From assembly GCA_021730635.1 (NCBI GenBank), contig JAJNNC010000001.1, forward strand, positions 620,001 to 684,000: 64,000 nucleotides of DNA, written 5' to 3'. Positions within the stretch are counted from its first letter, which is position 1; every line of letters starts with the position of its first letter. Made by a program: the position numbers and the translations under genes. The notes under the pieces were generated by a model. It saw only the letters and a list, made by a program, of their open reading frames with translations. It was not told the DNA's origin and did not search any database. This document shows, piece by piece, positions 50,027 to 56,554 of the stretch. The DNA comes from Catalimonadaceae bacterium JC749. Its GTDB lineage: Bacteria; Bacteroidota; Bacteroidia; Cytophagales; Cyclobacteriaceae.

Positions 50027-50725
50027 TCAGGCTTCCTGTTCTTTTTCTTTCACAATCCTTTCATCCTTTTCAATGGCGCCATCCACAATCCGGATAATGC
50101 GCTCACCATACTGGGCATTTTCTTCCGAATGGGTTACCTGTATAATGGTCATCCCTTCTTTGTTAAGCTGCTTGAAAAGCTCCATTACTTCTTTTCCCTG
50201 TTCAGAATGGAGGTTACCAGTGGGTTCATCGGCCAGTAAAAGTCTGGGTTTTCCGGCAATGGCGCGCGCCACACCCACTAACTGCTGCTGTCCGCCCGAC
50301 AATTGCTCAGGAAAAAGGTCTTTTTTGGCGACCATTTGAAAACGGTCTAGCAGTTCTGCCACCCGTGCTTTTCTTTGTTTTCCAGGCATATTCTGGTACA
50401 GGAGAGGCGTTTCAATATTTTCGTAAACGGTGAGTTCATCAATCAGGTGGTAAGCCTGAAACACATAGCCAATCGTATGTTTCTGTAAGTCGCTACGCTG
50501 GCGTTCTTTCAGCTTGTGTACAGGTTGGTCAAGCAGATAATACTCACCGGCCGAAGGCGGATCCAACAATCCGATAATATTCAGCAAAGTAGACTTACCG
50601 GCACCGCTGGGGCCCATGATAGTGACAAATTCTCCTTCAGCTATTTCAAGATCTATCCCTTTCAGGATAAATGTTTTTTTAAAGCGGGACTGTACAAACT
50701 TGTCAATGTCTATCAGCTTGATCAT
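50027..50725 (-). CDS. ABC transporter ATP-binding protein (LolD/MacB type), efflux locus ATPase 1
   Basis: 232 residues from the ATG at 50725. The ORF extends to 50758, but a sigma-54-like element at 50767-50782 would place the transcript start near 50755, which favours the internal start (MIKLIDIDKFVQSRF). Walker A is 'GPSGAGKST', the signature is 'LSGGQQQLVGVARA' (Leu where most relatives have Arg), and Walker B is 'LLLADEPTGNLHS' (His where relatives have Asp in the D-loop). The lid sequence 'PFTVYENIETPLLY'-type region is that of the LolD/MacB family, which energises FtsX permeases. No permease is in its operon; TolC follows immediately. Confidence 0.85.
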   Translation of the reverse strand: MIKLIDIDKFVQSRFKKTFILKGIDLEIAEGEFVTIMGPSGAGKSTLLNIIGLLDPPSAGEYYLLDQPVHKLKERQRSDLQKHTIGYVFQAYHLIDELTVYENIETPLLYQNMPGKQRKARVAELLDRFQMVAKKDLFPEQLSGGQQQLVGVARAIAGKPRLLLADEPTGNLHSEQGKEVMELFKQLNKEGMTIIQVTHSEENAQYGERIIRIVDGAIEKDERIVKEKEQEA

Positions 50726-50766
50726 AATAATATCATGTAAGGTTTGACTAAATTTCATAAGGATGC

Positions 50767-50782
50767 GCCAAGAAGTATGCCA
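50767..50782 (-). promoter_or_regulatory. Sigma-54-like -24/-12 element upstream of ATPase-TolC
   Basis: The minus strand reads TGGCATACTTCTTGGC: TGGCAT (-24) and TTGG (-12). It lies 42 bases upstream of the preferred ATG at 50725. Confidence 0.55.
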
Positions 50783-50855
50783 AGTACAAAAATAGCTTTA
50801 TCGAGCTTTTTTACTAGATTTTGATGGAATAAACTGTCCGGTTTTGAGGTGGCGC

Positions 50856-50871
50856 TGTACGAAACCGTACA
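50856..50871. promoter_or_regulatory. Perfect dyad TGTACG-N4-CGTACA, candidate enhancer site
   Basis: TGTACGAAACCGTACA is a perfect inverted repeat of six bases, 74 bases upstream of the sigma-54-like element. It is the most symmetric of the dyads seen in front of the efflux and permease units. A further TGTCCG half-site lies at 50835. Confidence 0.6.
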
Positions 50872-51013
50872 CCCATCTTTACAATTATCCACGAATTTGC
50901 AGCCCTGCCTGCTTCTTTGTCATTGATAACAGAAAAAATCTGACAAAGTAAAATTACCCTGATGTTTCCTATCTTCTAAGTTACGCTGACTGTGCAGCAT
51001 GTAACTTTAAGGA

Positions 51014-51033
51014 AAAAATACAATTGTATTTTT
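51014..51033. promoter_or_regulatory. Perfect 20-bp palindrome over the -33 region
   Basis: A perfect palindrome centred on ACAATTGT overlaps the TTG (51024-51026) of a probable promoter. The TACTTTG at 51048-51054 would be the -7 element, 21 bases further. It may be an operator for the small lipoprotein gene. Confidence 0.5.
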
Positions 51034-51072
51034 CTCATAATCGATTTTACTTTGATGTAAAAAAGGAAAGTT

Positions 51073-51234
51073 ATGAAGAAGAAAATACTGTTAGCTTTAT
51101 TTGCTGGAACTATGTTGTCAGGATGTTATACGCATATATGTCCTACTTACTCCATCAAACCTGAGAAAAAAGAAGAGATGAAGCTCCAAACCAGTCAAGA
51201 AACGCAGCAAAAAGCACAAAAGAAATCATCTTAA
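51073..51234 (+). CDS. Small lipoprotein
   Basis: 53 residues, too short for most gene callers. The signal peptide (MKKKILLALFAGTM) ends in a lipobox L-S-G-C at residues 15-18. The mature peptide starts CYTHICPTYS and has a Lys/Gln/Glu-rich tail. Support: an AAGGAAAG ribosome-binding site before the ATG, a -33/-7 promoter candidate, and a clear terminator 27 bases after the stop. The C-P-T-Y motif occurs in small Bacteroidota lipoproteins of unknown role. Confidence 0.75.
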   Translation: MKKKILLALFAGTMLSGCYTHICPTYSIKPEKKEEMKLQTSQETQQKAQKKSS

Positions 51235-51260
51235 TTATTCCGATCAGGTGTATGAAACAG

Positions 51261-51283
51261 GCAGCCCCCGGGTTGCTTTTTTT
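51261..51283 (+). terminator. Intrinsic terminator after the small lipoprotein gene
   Basis: GCAGCC pairs with GGTTGC over a four-base loop and is followed by seven T (51277-51283). Confidence 0.8.
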
Positions 51284-51328
51284 ATTTTAAGCGGATCAGC
51301 AACCGCCTGCTGAAAAATAGTATTTTTT

Positions 51329-52678
51329 TTAGAGTTGTAGAGTAAAAGTAGTCCCCTCACCCACCACTGATCTGGCCGTAAGATTGCCATGATGCATTTG
51401 CATAATCCTTTGAGATAAACTCAATCCAATACCTGAACCGTGGCTCTTAGTCGTATAAAAAGGTATAAAAATTTTCTCCAGGGCTTCCGGTTCTATCCCG
51501 TGTCCATTGTCTGTAACATCAATTAATACCCGTTGTTCATGATCGGTAAATACCAGTAAACTGATACTTGGCTCAGGTACTTCTTCTAATGCTTCAGCGG
51601 CATTCTTTAAGATATTGATCAACACCATCTCGATGAGTTTGGGGTCCAACCGCGCCATCAGGTTGGGAGGATTGATGCTTACCGAGAATTTAATATGACT
51701 CTTAGCCACCCCTGCCCGGATCAGTTTCACCACTTCATCAATTACGTCTTTTACCCGTATCCTTTTAAATTCCGGATGAGGGATGTTGGTAAAATTCCGG
51801 TAGGCCTCCACAAAATTTACCAGCCCTTTGCTGCGATTTTCTATGGTGCGCAAGCTCATGGTAATATCTTCAAACGACTCCTGGTTGAAGGTAATGGTCC
51901 CGTTTTCGCTGATAATATCTTCCTGAATAATATCGATAGCAGTACCCGCCAGTGAAGCAATAGGCGTAATAGAATTCATAATCTCATGACGTAATACTTT
52001 GGTCAGGTTCTGCCAGGCTTCTATTTCCTGCTGCTGCAACTCTGACAAAATATTCTGCAAGGAAATCAATCGGTAAAGGGTACCCCGTAGGCGAAGTTCC
52101 GTGGCATTAATAGCCAGATGCAAGTCTACACTGGGTTTGAACAGGGTCTTAGAACCAGGCGGTAAATTTTTGATGATTTTATGCAGTTCAGGGCTTAACT
52201 CAGCCAGATCATCAATATTATACAGTTGATTTGACTTTAAGAAACGTTTGGCCGTGTTGTTGAGTAATTCAATCTTGCCAGCCTCATCAAAAGATAGAAG
52301 TCCTACATTTACGTGCTGTACTACCGTTTTTAGGTATTGCCAGTTTTCTTCTTTCTCAGCCCGTGCCTCCCGGAAAGCATCAAACACATCGTTGAACATA
52401 CGATTGAGGTCGCCGAAACTTTCTCCTAGCCTACTGTCTTTATTAAACCCTGCTGTAAAATCAGAATATTTGACGGCTTCCAGAAACCGGGTCAATTTAC
52501 GGTTTGTCTCCAGCACATACTGATAAAGTTCGTATACCTGATAAGCGACCAGCAAAAAGATGATCCCTCCGCTCACATATTTTTCTGTATAAAACAGAAA
52601 GTACAAGCAGAGCAACATACTGGTTGAAAGCAACAATACCCTGACCAGTAGCGTCCATTCAAATCTGTTAAATATCAT
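51329..52678 (-). CDS. NtrY-like sensor histidine kinase
   Basis: 449 residues. Two membrane helices (~10-28 and ~34-52) lie so close that there is almost no periplasmic loop, so the signal is probably sensed in the membrane or cytoplasm. A HAMP-like linker (~53-110) and a PAS-like domain (~112-215) precede the H-box 'LRHEIMNSITPIASL' (phospho-acceptor His231). The ATPase domain has 'LINILKNAAEAL' (N box), 'DNGHGIEPE' (G1) and 'GSGIGLSLS' (G2). It overlaps the response regulator gene by 11 bases; the pair is a two-component system embedded in the efflux locus. Confidence 0.9.
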   Translation of the reverse strand: MIFNRFEWTLLVRVLLLSTSMLLCLYFLFYTEKYVSGGIIFLLVAYQVYELYQYVLETNRKLTRFLEAVKYSDFTAGFNKDSRLGESFGDLNRMFNDVFDAFREARAEKEENWQYLKTVVQHVNVGLLSFDEAGKIELLNNTAKRFLKSNQLYNIDDLAELSPELHKIIKNLPPGSKTLFKPSVDLHLAINATELRLRGTLYRLISLQNILSELQQQEIEAWQNLTKVLRHEIMNSITPIASLAGTAIDIIQEDIISENGTITFNQESFEDITMSLRTIENRSKGLVNFVEAYRNFTNIPHPEFKRIRVKDVIDEVVKLIRAGVAKSHIKFSVSINPPNLMARLDPKLIEMVLINILKNAAEALEEVPEPSISLLVFTDHEQRVLIDVTDNGHGIEPEALEKIFIPFYTTKSHGSGIGLSLSQRIMQMHHGNLTARSVVGEGTTFTLQL

Positions 52679-54065
52679 ACTTTTCTAACCTGCGATACAG
52701 CGAAGCCCGGGTAAGCCCCAGATCGCCGGCCGCTTTGGAAATGTTTCCGCCGTGTTTTTTCAGCACTTTACGAATTAATAATTTTTCTACTTCTTCCAAA
52801 TCATATTGATCTATATGAAGCTCTTCCTGCGTGCCGGCCTGTTTGGAATTCTCTGCGTTGAAGAAGAAGTCTTCGGCTTGTAGAGTGGGCTTATTGCTAA
52901 GAATCACAGCCCTTTCCACAGCATGCTGTAACTCCCGTACATTACCTGGCCACTGGTATTTCTGCATTCTTTTAATGGCACTGGCACTGATAGAATGAAT
53001 AGATTTATTGTACTTTTTGGAATATATGGTTAAGAAATGGGAAGCCAGTGGCTCCAAATCTTCAATACGCTCTCGCAAGGAAGGCAGGTGAATCTCGATA
53101 GTATTGATACGATACAGTAAGTCCTGCCTGAACTCGTTATTCTGCACCATCTCATACAAGGGCATATTAGTGGCACATACAAAACGCACATCCACATCAA
53201 TCACTTTGTTAGAGCCTACGGGGGTCACCCGTTTGTTTTGTAAGGCCGTCAGTAACTTTGCTTGCAGGGGCAATGAAAGGTTCCCGATTTCATCCAAAAA
53301 CAAGGTGCCCCCTGAAGCAGCTTCAAAGCGTCCTACCCGGTCTTGCTTGGCGTCCGTAAAAGATCCTTTCACATGGCCAAACAATTCACTCTCAAAAAGC
53401 GACTCGGTCACAGCACCCAGGTCAACATTGATAAATACCTTTTCGGCCCGTCTGGAATGCCGGTGGATCGCTCTTGCAATGACTTCCTTACCAGTGCCAT
53501 TCTCACCCAGTATCAATACATTAGCATCGGTCGTGGCTACCTGCTCAATGGTTTCAAAAACTTTGTGCATAGAAGGGCTATTCCCTATGATATCCTGAAA
53601 TTTGTGGTTGATATCTGCATTGAATATTTCCTGCTGAGAACGCAACTGATTAACTTCATGGCGGGAGGCTCTCAGTTTCATAGCCGCCATTACAGTAGCC
53701 AGCAGTTTTTCATTATTCCAGGGTTTCAGTACAAAATCAGTAGCGCCCTCTTTGATCGCTTTAACAGCCATATCCACATCCCCATAAGCTGTGATCATGA
53801 TGACAACCGCCGAAGGATCTCTTTCCAGAATCTGATCAAGCCAGAAAAATCCTTCCTTGCCACTGCTTACATCTTTGGTAAAATTCATATCCAGCAAAAT
53901 CACATCGTATTGCTCATTGCTGATTAAAGCAGGAATAGCACCTGGATTTTTTTCAGTGTCTACCTGCAGAAAATGCCGTTTTAAAAAAATCTTTGCAGCC
54001 TGAAGCACATCCTCATTGTCATCGACAATTAATATCTTTCCTGTTTTGTTAATTTTTCTGCTCAT
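52668..54065 (-). CDS. NtrC-type sigma-54-dependent response regulator
   Basis: 465 residues. The receiver domain (1-~130) has Asp15/Asp16 and the phospho-acceptor Asp59 ('DVILLDMNF'). The AAA+ domain (~155-385) has Walker A 'GENGTGKE', Walker B 'GGTLFLDEIGNL' and the sigma-54-contacting loop as GSFTDA where most relatives have GAFTGA; Phe and Thr, the key contact residues, are kept. The C-terminal Fis-type HTH is 'NISKAAGDLGLTRASLYRRLEKY'. It should activate sigma-54 promoters, and such elements are found in front of the surrounding transport genes. Confidence 0.92.
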   Translation of the reverse strand: MSRKINKTGKILIVDDNEDVLQAAKIFLKRHFLQVDTEKNPGAIPALISNEQYDVILLDMNFTKDVSSGKEGFFWLDQILERDPSAVVIMITAYGDVDMAVKAIKEGATDFVLKPWNNEKLLATVMAAMKLRASRHEVNQLRSQQEIFNADINHKFQDIIGNSPSMHKVFETIEQVATTDANVLILGENGTGKEVIARAIHRHSRRAEKVFINVDLGAVTESLFESELFGHVKGSFTDAKQDRVGRFEAASGGTLFLDEIGNLSLPLQAKLLTALQNKRVTPVGSNKVIDVDVRFVCATNMPLYEMVQNNEFRQDLLYRINTIEIHLPSLRERIEDLEPLASHFLTIYSKKYNKSIHSISASAIKRMQKYQWPGNVRELQHAVERAVILSNKPTLQAEDFFFNAENSKQAGTQEELHIDQYDLEEVEKLLIRKVLKKHGGNISKAAGDLGLTRASLYRRLEKYDI

Positions 54066-54104
54066 AGGTTATTGATCATCAAATATTTATTTTTATTTCA
54101 ATTT

Positions 54105-54131
54105 CAAAGACTATACCGTAAAAATAATCAA
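54105..54131 (-). promoter_or_regulatory. Candidate housekeeping promoter of the two-component operon
   Basis: The minus strand shows TTG (in TTGATTATT, 54131-54123) and, after about 18 bases, TATAGTCTTTG (54115-54105), near the Bacteroidota -33 TTG/-7 TAnnTTTG pattern with one extra base. It lies 40 bases before the start codon. Confidence 0.4.
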
Positions 54132-54248
54132 TCCTTTTCAGGCAATGGTACAGCTGCAAAATTTAAGTTTATGCTTCATAGCAGGGCTTTTTTCTCTCTC
54201 AAAAACGTGGACAGGAAATTTTCCTTACAAAATCTGACTTATTTCTAA

Positions 54249-54285
54249 CGTACACAAACGTACAAATATTGTTCGTTTCCGTACA
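54249..54285. promoter_or_regulatory. Two candidate enhancer dyads in the divergent regulator/adaptor region
   Basis: TGTTCGTTTCCGTACA (54270-54285) fits the TGTNCR-N4-YGNACA dyad. Adjacent CGTACACAAACGTACA (54249-54264) has two CGTACA halves with the same four-base spacing. They are about 53 and 74 bases upstream of the sigma-54-like element at 54338 and lie between the regulator operon and the adaptor gene, so either direction could be affected. Confidence 0.6.
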
Positions 54286-54337
54286 CCCCAGCTTTGTTAA
54301 TTAGCCTCAAAATGTGTTAAATTGACTTTTTATCTTT

Positions 54338-54353
54338 TGGCACAGTGTTCGTA
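54338..54353 (+). promoter_or_regulatory. Sigma-54-like -24/-12 element upstream of the adaptor gene
   Basis: TGGCACAGTGTTCGTA has a consensus -24 box (TGGCAC) and a weak -12 box in the right register (G kept, C changed to T). A transcript would start near 54365, 67 bases before the ATG. Confidence 0.5.
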
Positions 54354-54431
54354 AAGTAGAGTATAAAGTACAACCTTAACTGAAGATAACGCCCCCCGAG
54401 AGGGCTGGCAACATTTTAAAGTATTTGTATT

Positions 54432-55685
54432 ATGGGAATGGATCGTAAAATAGAGAAAAAAAAGTGGACCAAAGGACGGATTGCTGGTATTGGGGCAGGG
54501 TTAGCTTTGATTTCCCTGATCTTGTACAGTTTTCTTTTTGCTGATAATCGCTCAAAACTCAACGTAGATAAGGAGAAAATAACTGTTTCTACCGTTAAAA
54601 GAGAGATTTTTCAGGAATTTATCCCGGAAACAGGTATTGTCATGCCCAGCCAGACCATCTTTTTGGATGCCATAGAAGGAGGAGTTATTAAAAATATCAG
54701 ACTGGAGTCCGGAGCCCTGGTAGAAAAAGGAGATACAATTATGAGCCTGGGCAACTCTAATCTACAGCTGGAAGTGATGAACCGGGAAGGTCAGATGTAT
54801 GAGCAGCTGAATATCCTGCGTACGACCCGCCTGCAACTGGATCAGAACGACCTGAACCAGAAAGCCAATCTGGCCGAAATTAATTACCAGCTTCAATTAC
54901 TGAAACCGCAGTATGAAAGATTTAAAGAATTAGCCGCAAAGAAATTAATTTCCCAAAGAGAACTGGAAGAGGTCGAGGAACAGTATAAATATAACATCAG
55001 AAGAAGAGAATTGACCTACAAAGCCTACCAGTCTGATTCTTTGTCCAGGGCTTTCCAATTGCACCAGATCCGCATGTCGGAAGATCGTATGCTGCGCAGT
55101 CTGGATGCCGTCGGCAAGATTCTGGATAACCTGGTCATCACAGCGCCTACAGAAGGCTTGTTAACCACTGAAGACTGGGAACCGGGCGAGTCTATCAATC
55201 CGGGAGAAAGATTGGGTCAGGTGGCCTTGCTGGATAGCTTTAAAGTCCGGGTAGCCATTGATGAGATATATTTACCCAAAGTGGATGTAGGGCAGCAAGC
55301 TTCTTTCACCTTTGATGGTGGCGATTACCGGCTTGAAATTTACAAGAAATATCCTACTGTCTCAGAAGGTAACTTTGAAGTGGACATGAAATTCCTGGGA
55401 AAAACACCTTCCGGTATCCGTCGTGGCCAATCATTGAGAATACGCTTAGAATTAGGCAGCACGGAAGAAGCCACTTTGCTGGCAACCGGCGGGTTCTTCC
55501 GTGATACAGGAGGAAACTGGGTGTTTGTAATGAGTAATGATGGTTCTAGGGCATACCGCAGAAATATTAAATTAGGCAGAAAGAACACCGAAAACTATGA
55601 AGTGCTGGAGGGACTGGAGCCGGGCGAAAAAGTGATTACTTCCTCCTATGAAAACTTCGGAGACAATGAAGTTCTCGTATTCTAA
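54432..55685 (+). CDS. HlyD/MacA-type periplasmic adaptor (membrane fusion protein)
   Basis: 417 residues. A single N-terminal membrane helix (~17-37) is followed by a first barrel/lipoyl half ('GIVMPSQTIFLDAIEGGVIKNIRLESGALVEKGDTIMSLGNSNLQLE'), a coiled-coil hairpin (~115-225, 'QLNILRTTRLQLDQNDLNQKANLAEINYQLQLLKPQ'), the second lipoyl half ('ITAPTEGLLTTEDWEPGESINPGERLGQVALL') and a beta-barrel/membrane-proximal domain ('GLEPGEKVITSSYENFGDNEVLVF'). It links an inner-membrane permease to TolC. It heads a plus-strand unit with ATPase 2 and the permease. An alternative start at the third codon is possible. Confidence 0.9.
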   Translation: MGMDRKIEKKKWTKGRIAGIGAGLALISLILYSFLFADNRSKLNVDKEKITVSTVKREIFQEFIPETGIVMPSQTIFLDAIEGGVIKNIRLESGALVEKGDTIMSLGNSNLQLEVMNREGQMYEQLNILRTTRLQLDQNDLNQKANLAEINYQLQLLKPQYERFKELAAKKLISQRELEEVEEQYKYNIRRRELTYKAYQSDSLSRAFQLHQIRMSEDRMLRSLDAVGKILDNLVITAPTEGLLTTEDWEPGESINPGERLGQVALLDSFKVRVAIDEIYLPKVDVGQQASFTFDGGDYRLEIYKKYPTVSEGNFEVDMKFLGKTPSGIRRGQSLRIRLELGSTEEATLLATGGFFRDTGGNWVFVMSNDGSRAYRRNIKLGRKNTENYEVLEGLEPGEKVITSSYENFGDNEVLVF

Positions 55686-55736
55686 CCGCATTAAAAATAT
55701 AAACCTATACTCCCAACATCTAAAATTCTAATAACT

Positions 55737-56426
55737 ATGATTCGTACCCATAATCTTAAAAAAGTTTTTACATCTGACGAAGTAGAAACCACTGCCCTTA
55801 ACGATATTAATATTGAAATTAAATCTGGTGAGTTTGTCGCTATTATGGGACCTTCTGGCTGTGGAAAGTCTACTTTGCTCAATATTATGGGATTGCTCGA
55901 CAACCCCACCAGCGGAGAATATTACTTTATGGATCATGAAGTATCCAAATTCTCCGAAAGGCAAAGAGCCCAGCTGCGTAAAGGAAATATCGGCTTTGTG
56001 TTCCAGAGCTTTAACCTGATCGATGAGCTCACTGTGCACGAAAACGTAGAGTTACCCTTACTGTATTTAAAAGTACCCTCTGCCGAGAGAGAGAAAAAGG
56101 TAACCGCTGCCCTGGAACATATGAATATTATGCATCGCCGCAATCACTTTCCCCAGCAACTCTCTGGTGGTCAGCAACAAAGGGTCGCTATTGCCCGTGC
56201 GGTAGTCGCTAATCCAAAATTTATACTGGCGGATGAACCTACTGGTAACCTGGATTCTACCAATGGCGAAGAAGTGATGAATCTGCTTTCCGAATTAAAC
56301 AAAGCGGGTACTACCATTGCCATGGTGACGCACTCTCCTCATGATTCAACTTATGCCAACCGCGTGATTAACCTGTTCGATGGAATGGTGGTGACAGAAA
56401 ATATCAAGGAAAAATTTCACGTGTAA
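55737..56426 (+). CDS. ABC transporter ATP-binding protein (MacB/LolD type), efflux locus ATPase 2
   Basis: 229 residues with all motifs canonical: Walker A 'GPSGCGKST', Q-loop 'FVFQSFNLI', signature 'LSGGQQQRVAIARA', Walker B with D-loop 'ILADEPTGNLDS' and H-loop 'MVTHSP'. In sequence it is closest to LolD/MacB ATPases, which pair with FtsX-type permeases. It follows the adaptor after 51 bases and precedes a permease by 128 bases. It may also serve the ATPase-less permeases elsewhere in the window (inference). Confidence 0.92.
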   Translation: MIRTHNLKKVFTSDEVETTALNDINIEIKSGEFVAIMGPSGCGKSTLLNIMGLLDNPTSGEYYFMDHEVSKFSERQRAQLRKGNIGFVFQSFNLIDELTVHENVELPLLYLKVPSAEREKKVTAALEHMNIMHRRNHFPQQLSGGQQQRVAIARAVVANPKFILADEPTGNLDSTNGEEVMNLLSELNKAGTTIAMVTHSPHDSTYANRVINLFDGMVVTENIKEKFHV

Positions 56427-56461
56427 CACGCTCCTCAGTCCTTTGGAAAGCGGTATCTCTC

Positions 56462-56477
56462 TGGCAGAGGTAACGCT
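56462..56477 (+). promoter_or_regulatory. Weak sigma-54-like element before the permease 56555-58939
   Basis: TGGCAGAGGTAACGCT has GG and GC at the correct 10-base interval but otherwise a poor -12 box. No dyad of the shared type lies upstream, so it may be chance. Confidence 0.25.
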
Positions 56478-56554
56478 TTTTCCTCTCCATTTTTTACATT
56501 CCCGGTAACAGCAAGGGTATCCTTGTAAACGCTCCACTTTTATCTTCCTCAGCC

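Noticed and set aside
56462-56477. Sigma-54-like element before the permease 56555-58939 as part of the proposed regulon
   Set aside because: The -12 box is poor and no shared dyad lies upstream; kept only as a weak feature, since read-through from the adaptor promoter explains expression.
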